This document shows, one piece after another, positions 49,555-56,415 of a stretch of DNA of 64,000 bases. The DNA is from an archaeon (GTDB lineage: Archaea > Nanobdellota > Nanobdellia > Pacearchaeales > GW2011-AR1). The translations under genes were made by a program, and so were the position numbers. The notes beneath the pieces were generated by a model. The model searched no databases. It worked only from the letters and a program-made list of their open reading frames with translations, and was not told the origin of the DNA. The DNA is taken from NCBI GenBank assembly GCA_018657525.1, contig JABHWZ010000004.1, positions 147,261-211,260 of the forward strand. Reading direction: 5' to 3'. Each line of letters starts with the position of its first letter. Position 1 is the first letter of the stretch.

Positions 49555-50232
49555 ATGACGTCGACAACCGCAAGAATTACTAGAGAAGGAAAACAATTTG
49601 AAGTTTTAGTGGATATGGAAGAAGCTTTGAAATTTCGAAAGTCTGGAGGCAGCGAGGGAACAATAATGTTAGAAACAGATGTTATTTTTTTAAATGTAAA
49701 ACAAGGGGAGAAAGCGTCGCAAGATGATTTGCAAAAAGTTTTTGGAACAACAGATGTGCAAAAAATTGCAGAGGACATTGTTAAGCGAGGGGAAATTGAA
49801 GAGTCGCAAGAGCATAGGAACGCAGAGCAGGAAGCAAAGTTTAAACAGGTTGTTGATTTTTTGACTACAAACGCAATTGATCCGCAATCAGGAAATCCAA
49901 TTACAACTGAAAGAATCAAAAATGCTTTAGAGCAAGCGCATGTGCAGATTAAGAATAAACCAATTGAGGATCAGATTAAAGATATTCTGCCGGAATTAAC
50001 TAAAATTATTCCTATAAAAATTGAAACTAAGAAAGTCAAGATTACAATACCTGCACAATACACTGGGCAAGCGTACGGAGTAATTGCAAAGTATAAAGAA
50101 TCAGAAAACTGGAAAGACAACGGAAGTTTGGAAGTTTTGGTAAATGTTCCAGCGGGACTGATTATGGATTTTTACGACAAGCTAAATTCAATCACGCACG
50201 GAAGTGCGTTAACCGAAGACATTAAAGAATGA
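49555..50232 (+). CDS. sdo1: SBDS / Sdo1 ribosome maturation factor
   Basis: Acts in late 60S/50S maturation by helping release the anti-association factor aIF6. Three domains are visible: N-terminal FYSH (ARITREGKQFEVLVDMEEAL, VFLNVKQGEKASQDDLQKVF), a helical middle domain (TTNAIDPQSGNPITTERIKNAL) and a C-terminal ferredoxin-like domain (KKVKITIPAQYTGQAYGVI, LEVLVNVPAGL). Start at 49555 follows TAA-A; the track start is too long. Position between psmA and the exosome genes is the classic archaeal arrangement. Confidence 0.96.
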   Translation: MTSTTARITREGKQFEVLVDMEEALKFRKSGGSEGTIMLETDVIFLNVKQGEKASQDDLQKVFGTTDVQKIAEDIVKRGEIEESQEHRNAEQEAKFKQVVDFLTTNAIDPQSGNPITTERIKNALEQAHVQIKNKPIEDQIKDILPELTKIIPIKIETKKVKITIPAQYTGQAYGVIAKYKESENWKDNGSLEVLVNVPAGLIMDFYDKLNSITHGSALTEDIKE

Positions 50233-50246
50233 TTTTTTCTACAAAA

Positions 50247-50331
50247 CATTTAAAAACCTAAAAATTCTATTTTTTGTGTATCAGAGAATCGATAAGTGTA
50301 TTATTCTCTTATCATTATAAGGATAAGTAAA
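50247..50331 (+). promoter_or_regulatory. Internal promoter with competing-hairpin leader before the rrp4 segment
   Basis: A TATA box CATTTAAAAACC (50247-50258) predicts transcription start near 50276-50282. The ~50-nt leader contains AGAGAAT/ATTCTCT (50283-50289 with 50303-50309). It also has two copies of GATAAG (50291-50296, 50322-50327) that could each pair with the single CTTATC (50308-50313). The second copy lies at the ribosome binding site five bases before ATG 50332, so the pairings are mutually exclusive and could switch translation. This is seen in sequence; function is inferred. Confidence 0.5.
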
Positions 50332-50667
50332 ATGGAAACGACATCAAAAACAAGCACAAGTTTGAGACCAGACCAATTAGCAAGAGCAAATAATTTATTA
50401 ACGGCAGTTAAAGAAACTGAGGGATTGTATACAAATTCAAATGGAAACTATGAAGTTGTGGGCGGAGACGGAGTTTTTAATTATGGAAAAGATGATTTGA
50501 GAGCAGCTATGCAAAAAAGGGGATATGGTGTAACTAATGCGTGTTCTGGGAGAGTTATTTTTACTGGAGAAAAACCACTTTCTTCGGAAGTAATTGAAGC
50601 TATGAATACTGAATATCACTCAAGTTTAAGACAAAGAAAAATAGGAGAAGAATTCAGAGTTATATAA
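50332..50667 (+). CDS. Uncharacterised protein, 111 aa (superoperon insert 5)
   Basis: The ATG at 50332 (METTSKTSTSLRPDQLARAN) follows the structured leader; the track start lies inside the leader and is rejected. Alpha/beta, with GNYEVVGGDGVFNYGKDDLR and KRGYGVTNACSGRVIFTGEK. Abuts rrp4 by TAA-A-ATG. Not recognised. Confidence 0.58.
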   Translation: METTSKTSTSLRPDQLARANNLLTAVKETEGLYTNSNGNYEVVGGDGVFNYGKDDLRAAMQKRGYGVTNACSGRVIFTGEKPLSSEVIEAMNTEYHSSLRQRKIGEEFRVI

Positions 50668-50668
50668 A

Positions 50669-51370
50669 ATGGCAGACAAAGAAGAAAGAAAAATTGTAAT
50701 TCCTGGCGAAACTATTGTATCAGGGGATGAATACCTTCCTGGAGAGGGGACAGAAAAAAACGGCCAAGATATTATTGCACTAAAATATGGTTTAGCTGAA
50801 GAGCAAAACAAATTAATCAAATTAATTCCTTTATCTGGAAAGTTCTCTCCTCGACGAGGAAATGTGGTTATCGGGAAAGTTGAAGAGTTAACATTTAATG
50901 GTTGGGTCATAGATATTGGCACTCCAGAACGAGCATTTTTATCATTAATGGAAGTTCCGAGATTTGTAAACAAAGATGCCCTAGAAGAAGTTATGGCGGT
51001 TGGAGATATCGCGGTTTTAAAAATTTGGTCGATTAATAAACGTGGAATTGATTTAAGTCTTAAGGCGAGAGGATTAGGAAAAATTGGGGAAGGGTTAATT
51101 GTTGAAGTGAACCCGAATAAAGTTCCGAGAATAATCGGTAAAGAAGGTAGCATGATAAAATTAATAAAGGACGAAACTGGATGTAATATCACAGTGGGAC
51201 AAAATGGATTAGTTTGGATTAAGGGCGAGAAAGTTGAAGACGAGCTTTTAGCTAAAAAGGCGATTTTATTTATTGAGGAAAATTCATTTGTATCTGGATT
51301 AACAGAAGAAGTAACTCAATGGTTTGGGAAGAATAATGGAAAAGGTAATACTGCGGAGGACAAAGAATAA
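50669..51370 (+). CDS. rrp4: Exosome RNA-binding subunit Rrp4
   Basis: Cap subunit of the archaeal exosome that feeds RNA into the Rrp41/Rrp42 ring. N-terminal domain (IVIPGETIVSGDEYLPGEGT), central S1 domain (NVVIGKVEELTFNGWVIDIG...GDIAVLKIWSINKRGIDLSL) and KH-type domain with GxxG-like RIIGKEGSMIKLIKDETGCN. The tail is short and polar. Followed by two small orphan genes and then rrp41. Confidence 0.96.
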   Translation: MADKEERKIVIPGETIVSGDEYLPGEGTEKNGQDIIALKYGLAEEQNKLIKLIPLSGKFSPRRGNVVIGKVEELTFNGWVIDIGTPERAFLSLMEVPRFVNKDALEEVMAVGDIAVLKIWSINKRGIDLSLKARGLGKIGEGLIVEVNPNKVPRIIGKEGSMIKLIKDETGCNITVGQNGLVWIKGEKVEDELLAKKAILFIEENSFVSGLTEEVTQWFGKNNGKGNTAEDKE

Positions 51371-51371
51371 A

Positions 51372-51578
51372 ATGGATTTATATGAATGTTCAAGCAAAGA
51401 TGGATGCCCTAGAAAAGCAATGGATCATTTTAGTTCGGCAAAGGTAGCAGCAGTTAGATGGGATGGGCAAAACTACTCTTGCCAATATCCTGGTTGTGTC
51501 GCTATTAGCTGCCCTGAAACGACAGAAAGAACTTTGCAAAGAAAATTATTAGAAACAATGAGGGGGAATCAAAAATGA
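51372..51578 (+). CDS. Uncharacterised Cys-rich small protein, 68 aa (superoperon insert 6)
   Basis: From ATG 51372: MDLYECSSKDGCPRKAMDHF, then NYSCQYPGCVAISCPETTER. The five Cys with spacing C-x5-C...C-x4-C-x4-C suggest a small zinc finger. TAA-A-ATG junction with rrp4 and a four-base overlap with the next gene. It could be an RNA-binding accessory; inference. Confidence 0.58.
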   Translation: MDLYECSSKDGCPRKAMDHFSSAKVAAVRWDGQNYSCQYPGCVAISCPETTERTLQRKLLETMRGNQK

Positions 51579-51805
51579 ATGAAATAAGAGTTGGAAGAAA
51601 TTTTACAAGTCAAAATGACTTAGAAACTTTTGCAAGAACTGCAATACTCAATCTTGATAAATCTTTAAGAATTTACGATTTTAATAGCCCCACTCAACAA
51701 AGACATGTTGTAGCAGCAATTCAAAATTGTATGGCTCATGATAAAGGACACTATTCCCATGACTCAAATGAAATTAGAGGAGAATACGAAGTTACAGAAT
51801 TATAA
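51575..51805 (+). CDS. Uncharacterised small protein, 76 aa (superoperon insert 7)
   Basis: MNEIRVGRNFTSQNDLETFA then a helical domain with FNSPTQQRHVVAAIQNCMAH and a His/Asp-rich end. ATGA overlap with the Cys-rich gene; rrp41 follows after eight bases. Not recognised. Confidence 0.55.
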   Translation: MNEIRVGRNFTSQNDLETFARTAILNLDKSLRIYDFNSPTQQRHVVAAIQNCMAHDKGHYSHDSNEIRGEYEVTEL

Positions 51806-51813
51806 AAATTAAA

Positions 51814-52524
51814 ATGACAGAATTTAAAAGACCAGACGGCAGAAAAATTGATGCAACTCGACCAATGAAAGCGAAAGTTGGAATTGTAAAAAATGCTGAT
51901 GGTTCAGCCCTATTTCAGTTTGGCGGAACTATTGCAATTGCGGCAGTTTATGGTCCTAAAGAAATGCACCCTAGAAATAAAAGAAATCCTGCTAAGGGAA
52001 CTTTGAGATGTACCTATAATATGAATAGTTTTTCAGTTTCAGATAGAATCAGACCAGGACCTTCGCGAAGAAGCACTGAGATTTCTAAAGTAACTGAGTG
52101 GTCACTTGAACCAATTGTTATGTTAGGAGATTATGCGGGACAAGTAGTTGATGTTCATATTCAAATTATCCAGGCAGATGCCTCGACAAGATGTGCAGGA
52201 ATCAATGCAGCAGCGATGGCGTTGGCTCAAGCTGGAATTCCTATGACTGATTTAGTTTCAAGTATCTCAATCGGAAAGTTAGACAAACAACTTGTTGTTG
52301 ACGTCGATAAAGCAGAGGAAGACTGGGAAGATGGAGAGGGCGCAACAGACATTGCCCTTAGTTTTGTTCATAACAACGAGAAATTATCTCACATTCAATT
52401 AGACGGTTACATTACTGCAGAACAATTAAAAGAAGCGGTTGAATTAGGTAAACAAGCAACAAAGAAAGTCTATGAACTTCAAAAAGAAGCTTTAAAGAAT
52501 CCAGGCAAGGAGGTTAGTGCATAA
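51814..52524 (+). CDS. rrp41: Exosome catalytic subunit Rrp41
   Basis: RNase PH-fold, phosphate-dependent 3'-5' exoribonuclease subunit. RPDGRKIDATRPMKAKVGIV opens the family pattern; GGTIAIAAVYGPKEMHPR, the Arg-rich RIRPGPSRRSTEISK RNA-binding loop, the catalytic DVHIQIIQADASTRCAGINA (Asp) and VVDVDKAEEDWEDGEGATDI are all present. About 236 aa is normal. Forms the hexameric ring with Rrp42, encoded next. Confidence 0.97.
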   Translation: MTEFKRPDGRKIDATRPMKAKVGIVKNADGSALFQFGGTIAIAAVYGPKEMHPRNKRNPAKGTLRCTYNMNSFSVSDRIRPGPSRRSTEISKVTEWSLEPIVMLGDYAGQVVDVHIQIIQADASTRCAGINAAAMALAQAGIPMTDLVSSISIGKLDKQLVVDVDKAEEDWEDGEGATDIALSFVHNNEKLSHIQLDGYITAEQLKEAVELGKQATKKVYELQKEALKNPGKEVSA

Positions 52525-52525
52525 A

Positions 52526-53323
52526 ATGAAAACACCAAAAATAACAATAGATAGAATTAAAAAATATTTAGCTGAAGGCAAAAGATTCGACGGTAGAAAA
52601 CCAGAAGAATTCAGAGACTTGGAAATAGAATTTGGAGTTTCTAAAAAAGCCGAAGGTTCAGCGAGGGTAAAGTTGGGGAATACTGAAGTTATAGTTGGAA
52701 TCAAAATGGGAGTTTCAGAACCATATCCAGATTCTCCGAATAAAGGTAATCTAATGGTTACAGCAGAATTACTTCCATTAAGTTCGCCTAGAATAGAAGC
52801 TGGTCCTCCAAGATTTCCTGCTATTGAATTAGGAAGAGTTATTGACAGAGGTTTAAGAGAGAGCCACTTTATTGACTTTGAAAAATTATGTATTGAACCA
52901 GGGAAAAAAGTTTGGACACTGTTTGTAGATATTTATACAATAAATGACGACGGTAATTTGTTAGACGCTGGCGGAATTGGAGCAGTAGCTGCTTTAATGA
53001 ATGCTAAAATTCCTAAATATGATGAAGAGAATTCAAGAGTTTTACATGATGAACATTCAGAAGAGAATGTTCCATTAACAAAAGAAAGACCGATTTCAAT
53101 CACAGGTTATAAAGTTGGGGATAAAATATTATTTGATCCAACAAGAGAAGAAGAAGATGCTGGAGAGACAAAGGTTACAGTTGGTATTTCGCACGGGATA
53201 ATCTCATCAATGCAAAAAGGTAATGAAACAGATTTAGATACAGAGATGTTTGGAGAAATGATTGATATGGCTGAAAAAGTCTGGCAAGATTTAGTTACTA
53301 AAATTGAAAAGTTTATAAAATAA
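52526..53323 (+). CDS. rrp42: Exosome subunit Rrp42
   Basis: Non-catalytic RNase PH-fold partner of Rrp41: EGKRFDGRKPEEFRDLEIEF, RVKLGNTEVIVGIKMGVSEP, ELGRVIDRGLRESHFIDFEK, and VFVDIY-type strand LFVDIYTINDDGNLLDAGG. The start ATG at 52526 is one base after the rrp41 stop (TAA-A-ATG). Last canonical gene of the exosome unit; rpl37ae, often next in other archaea, is absent here. Confidence 0.96.
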   Translation: MKTPKITIDRIKKYLAEGKRFDGRKPEEFRDLEIEFGVSKKAEGSARVKLGNTEVIVGIKMGVSEPYPDSPNKGNLMVTAELLPLSSPRIEAGPPRFPAIELGRVIDRGLRESHFIDFEKLCIEPGKKVWTLFVDIYTINDDGNLLDAGGIGAVAALMNAKIPKYDEENSRVLHDEHSEENVPLTKERPISITGYKVGDKILFDPTREEEDAGETKVTVGISHGIISSMQKGNETDLDTEMFGEMIDMAEKVWQDLVTKIEKFIK

Positions 53324-53340
53324 GAATTGTTAGATTGGAG

Positions 53341-53811
53341 ATGGATTCATTAGATAAAATACCTTATGATAAAAAAGAGAAAAGTTGGATTAAGAAAACA
53401 ATAATTTTTGGGTTAGTGACAATTGTTTGTATTTTGCTTGGTTTATTTTTATTTAAATTAGGGGCAGAAAAGAGTAATGGGATAAACCTGGAGAGTTCAT
53501 CAAGTATTTATCTTATTTTAATCAGTGGAATTTTTTATTTTGGAGGGATTATTTTAATTCCAATATGCTTAATACTTTTCGGAGTACTATCTATAAAATT
53601 TTCTAACTATACAGAAGAGCAAAAACATGGAGTAAAAAAACAATTTGTATATCTTTTTTGGGAATATTTATTTGTAATTCCGTTTTTTATGATTATTATT
53701 TTTACTGGGTCCGACGATAATTGGGGATTAGGTTTAATTTTACTTCCATTCTTCGGGATAAATCTTCTCTTGAATATAATCGCATTGTTTAAGACTCTCA
53801 GCAACATTTAA
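53341..53811 (+). CDS. Uncharacterised membrane protein, 156 aa, four TM helices
   Basis: Helices at IIFGLVTIVCILLGLFLFKL, IYLILISGIFYFGGIILIPICLI, FVYLFWEYLFVIPFFMIIIF and GLILLPFFGINLLLNIIALF. The only N-terminal ATG is 53341 (MDSLDKIPYD); the track start is a TTG. Seventeen bases after rrp42. Not recognised. Confidence 0.6.
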   Translation: MDSLDKIPYDKKEKSWIKKTIIFGLVTIVCILLGLFLFKLGAEKSNGINLESSSSIYLILISGIFYFGGIILIPICLILFGVLSIKFSNYTEEQKHGVKKQFVYLFWEYLFVIPFFMIIIFTGSDDNWGLGLILLPFFGINLLLNIIALFKTLSNI

Positions 53812-53835
53812 AAAGGGAAATTAATCTTACATAAT

Positions 53836-54216
53836 ATGGAAAGCGCAAATTTTACAAAATATGAGAAAGCAAGGATTCTTGGAGCGAGAGGTTTACAGAT
53901 TGCAATGAATGCCCCGCTTTTGATAAAAATTGATCAAGGGGATTTAGAGAAGATTAAATTTGATGCTCTTAAGATTGCTGAAATAGAATTAAATTCTGAT
54001 ATCTTGCCTATTTCAGTTAAAAAACCGTTCCCTAAGAAAAAAGAAGAAAAGCTTAAACGAGCCCCAGAGAAAAAAATTACTGAGGGTAAGAAAGCAGAGA
54101 TTGAATCTCAAGAAGAAAAAGAAATTGTTCAAGCAGGGGAAATTATGGAGTTGGCTAATCCTCAAGAAGAAGCAGAGGAATCAGAAGCTCCCAAAGGTAA
54201 TCCTGAAATAGAATAA
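53836..54216 (+). CDS. rpoK: RNA polymerase subunit K (Rpb6 homologue) with acidic tail
   Basis: Assembly subunit of archaeal RNA polymerase. FTKYEKARILGARGLQIAMNAPLLI is the RpoK/omega/Rpb6 signature and ILPISVKKPFPKKKEE ends the domain (about residue 60). A further ~60 residues of Lys/Glu-rich disordered tail are an unusual extension. TATA-like CATTTAAAAAGGG about 25 bases upstream. In other archaea eno and rps2 usually follow directly; here a toxin-antitoxin-like pair intervenes. Confidence 0.93.
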   Translation: MESANFTKYEKARILGARGLQIAMNAPLLIKIDQGDLEKIKFDALKIAEIELNSDILPISVKKPFPKKKEEKLKRAPEKKITEGKKAEIESQEEKEIVQAGEIMELANPQEEAEESEAPKGNPEIE

Positions 54217-54401
54217 TGGGTTTTCTTTTTTCAAAAAAAGAAACTACAGTGGTAGAAAATGGGTTTTTCTTTTAGAAAAAGAAAAGCTACAGTGTAAAAG
54301 AAAACTAAAATTAAAATCTTGAATAAGATTTGTGAGTGAGAATTTTCTTCTTTTTGCCTCCTATGGAAAATTCCCGAGGGGTTCTTTTTTCAAAAAAAGA
54401 T
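54217..54401 (-). repeat. Structured intergenic repeat, copy B (inverted relative to copy A)
   Basis: Read on the minus strand this spacer gives the copy A blocks in the same order: GGAATTTTCCATAGGAGGCA, ATTCTCACTCACAAATCT with stem AAATCTTattcAAGATTT, CTACCACTGTAG, and TTTCTTTTTTTGAAAAAAGAAA. A partial duplicate (ACACTGTAGC plus a T/A hairpin) is inserted, and a third hairpin GTTCTTTTTTCAAAAAAAGA lies at 54379-54400. Stem bases covary between copies, which suggests selection on structure. Confidence 0.62.
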
Positions 54402-54450
54402 TATTGAAATCAGAACATTTATATATAGTTATATACATATAAACTTATAT

Positions 54451-54714
54451 ATGATGAAACAAAAGATAATTCACTATCCAAATTTGAAGACAGTTCTAGC
54501 CGTGGAAGAAGTTTTGAAAAACGCTGAATTAGCGATAAGTAAAGAAGAAATTAAAAGGCGACTTGGAATGGGGATAATGCATCAAACACTGAATCTAATT
54601 TTAAGATATCTCGGAGAAAGGGGGATGGTTTTGGAAGGAGAAACAGGAGTTTTATGGATATATAATCCGAGTTCAAAATTAAAAAAGGCCATTTCAAAAG
54701 GAAGAGAAATTTAA
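54451..54714 (+). CDS. Winged-helix antitoxin-like protein (copy 2)
   Basis: Paralogue of the 29554 gene: YPNLKTVLAVEEVLKNAELA, ISKEEIKRRLGMGIMHQTLN, wing GVLWIYNPSS. The winged-helix fold suggests DNA binding and autorepression. Strong TATA-like ACATTTATATATAG about 20-30 bases upstream. The stop abuts the RelE-like gene's ATG with no spacer (TAAATG). Confidence 0.68.
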   Translation: MMKQKIIHYPNLKTVLAVEEVLKNAELAISKEEIKRRLGMGIMHQTLNLILRYLGERGMVLEGETGVLWIYNPSSKLKKAISKGREI

Positions 54715-55089
54715 ATGTTGAATAACCGAGAGATTAAAGTTATTCTTTCTGAAGAAGCAGATAAAGTTTACACTGAATTAAATGAAATTGTGGGACAGGA
54801 AAAATTAAAACGTATTAAAAGTTCATTTCATCAGACTTTGTTAAGATCTATTTTAAGAATCAAGGATTTACTAAAAAGTAACCCTTTTGCTGGGAACCAA
54901 ATCCAAAAAAATAAAATTCCAAAGGGATATATTAAAAAATATGAAATTGAAAATCTTTGGAGGATTGAGTTAGCAAATAGGTGGAGACTAATCTATACAA
55001 TAAATGGAAATGAAGTGGAAATAACTAACTTTATTTTAGATATTTTTAATCATAAAAATTATGATAAGATATTTAGATATAAACATTAA
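54715..55089 (+). CDS. RelE/ParE-family toxin-like protein (copy 2)
   Basis: LSEEADKVYTELNEIVGQEK opens the two-helix arm; the sheet is NLWRIELANRWRLIYTINGN then VEITNFILDIFNHKNYDKIF. It aligns with the 29850 product over its whole length including K-x-P-K-x-Y-I-K-K. With its winged-helix neighbour it forms a type II toxin-antitoxin-like pair inserted between rpoK and eno. Confidence 0.7.
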   Translation: MLNNREIKVILSEEADKVYTELNEIVGQEKLKRIKSSFHQTLLRSILRIKDLLKSNPFAGNQIQKNKIPKGYIKKYEIENLWRIELANRWRLIYTINGNEVEITNFILDIFNHKNYDKIFRYKH

Positions 55090-55131
55090 TTCTACCGCCA
55101 AACTTAAATACTTTTGATTAGTTTAATTTAT

Positions 55132-56391
55132 ATGAAAATATCAGAGGTGAATGCAAAGGCCATTAAGGATTCTAGAGGAGATGATACTATTGAAATTTCT
55201 ATCACTACTGACGTTGGAAAATTTTCTTCTAGTGCGCCAAATGGAAAGTCTCGGGGGAAATTTGAGGCGAAGCCGTATAAAAAAAGTTTAGAGGGAGACA
55301 TAGATACTTTGAAAAATTTTAGTGATTATTTTTCTGAAGATAGTTTAGAAAAGTTTGAGGATTTGCGTAGAGTTGAAGATATTGTCGAGGGAAATATTGG
55401 AGCAAACAGTTTGTTTGCGTTGGAAAGTGCGTGTTTGAAAGCTATGGCTAAAGAAAAAGGAATTGAAGTCTGGCAATTTATTAATTCAAAAGCTAAACTT
55501 TTTCCGCGGTTAGTTGGGAATTGTATTGGAGGAGGGGCCCACTCTGAATCGCGCCGCTCGGCGTCCCCCGAAACACGGGCCGCTCGGCATACTCCAAAAA
55601 GTTTGAATTCTGGAGCAAATACTGGGGGAAAAAAGCCTGACTTTCAAGAGTTTGTTTTAATTCCAGATTCAAAATCTGTTTTGAAATCTCAAAATACAAA
55701 TAAATCTGCTAAAGCGAATGCAGAAATAATTTTGAAAAATATCGACGAGAATTTTAGTAAAAAGAGAAATGATGAAAGTGCTTGGTTGACTTCATTGGAT
55801 GATAAAAAAGCTCTAGAAGTTTTAATGGATTTGCGGGTTAATGCAAATGATGAACTTAAAATTAAAATGGAGGGAGGATTAGATATTGCAGCTTCGAGTT
55901 TTTTTAAGAGAAAAAAATATCATTATCAAAATCCCAAATTAGATAGAATAACAGAAGAACAGATGTTTTATTTGTCGAATTTAATTAAAAATTTTGGTTT
56001 GTTTTATATTGAAGATCCGTTTGAGGAAAATGATTTTGAAAGTTTTTCAAAGTTATTGAAAGCGTTTTCAAAGAGCCTAATTGTGGGGGATGATTTGACT
56101 GTTACAAATTACGTAAGACTTGAAGAGGCGATTAAGAAAAAATCAATTAATGGAATTATTGTAAAGCCGAATCAGACTGGTTCTTTATTGGAGGTTAAAA
56201 GAGTTTGTGAATTAGCTAAGAAAAATAATATTAAGATTATTTTTTCGCATAGAAGCGGGGAAACAGATGAAACTATCCTCGCTGATTTAGCATTTGGGTT
56301 TGGGGCTGATTTTTTTAAGTGTGGAATTGAGGGAGATATTAGAGAGAAGAAGATTGATAGATTAATTGAGATTGAGGCGGGTTTGAATTAA
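55132..56391 (+). CDS. eno: Enolase with an in-frame GC-rich insertion
   Basis: Interconverts 2-phosphoglycerate and phosphoenolpyruvate. KISEVNAKAIKDSRGDDTIE, KPDFQEFVLIP, the metal ligands in YIEDPFEENDF and VGDDLTVTN, the catalytic Lys in IIVKPNQTGSL and the SHRSGETDE motif are all present. Between GNCIGGGAHS and KPDFQEF, where relatives have only a few residues, there is a ~28-residue segment (ESRRSASPETRAARHTPKSL...) encoded by an unusually GC-rich palindromic stretch. Start is ATG 55132; the track start is a TTG. Normally it would follow rpoK directly. Confidence 0.93.
   Translation: MKISEVNAKAIKDSRGDDTIEISITTDVGKFSSSAPNGKSRGKFEAKPYKKSLEGDIDTLKNFSDYFSEDSLEKFEDLRRVEDIVEGNIGANSLFALESACLKAMAKEKGIEVWQFINSKAKLFPRLVGNCIGGGAHSESRRSASPETRAARHTPKSLNSGANTGGKKPDFQEFVLIPDSKSVLKSQNTNKSAKANAEIILKNIDENFSKKRNDESAWLTSLDDKKALEVLMDLRVNANDELKIKMEGGLDIAASSFFKRKKYHYQNPKLDRITEEQMFYLSNLIKNFGLFYIEDPFEENDFESFSKLLKAFSKSLIVGDDLTVTNYVRLEEAIKKKSINGIIVKPNQTGSLLEVKRVCELAKKNNIKIIFSHRSGETDETILADLAFGFGADFFKCGIEGDIREKKIDRLIEIEAGLN
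55545..55595 (+). repeat. GC-rich palindromic insertion inside eno
   Basis: Within AT-rich coding DNA this ~50-base block is strongly GC-rich. It contains GCCGCTCGGC twice (55553-55562 and 55579-55588), each able to fold as GCC-gctc-GGC, with CCCG-aaaca-CGGG between them. It keeps reading frame and encodes an Arg/Ala/Ser-rich surface insert. It resembles in principle the Rickettsia palindromic elements that insert in frame within genes; relation to them is not implied. Confidence 0.7.
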
Positions 56392-56415
56392 TAATGCACC
56401 AATCTAACTTAAGGT

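Noticed and set aside
54451-55089. Treating the wHTH/RelE pair as ordinary transcription regulators only
   Set aside because: Paralogous paired organisation and the RelE/ParE sheet pattern argue for a toxin-antitoxin-like module, though toxicity is unproven.
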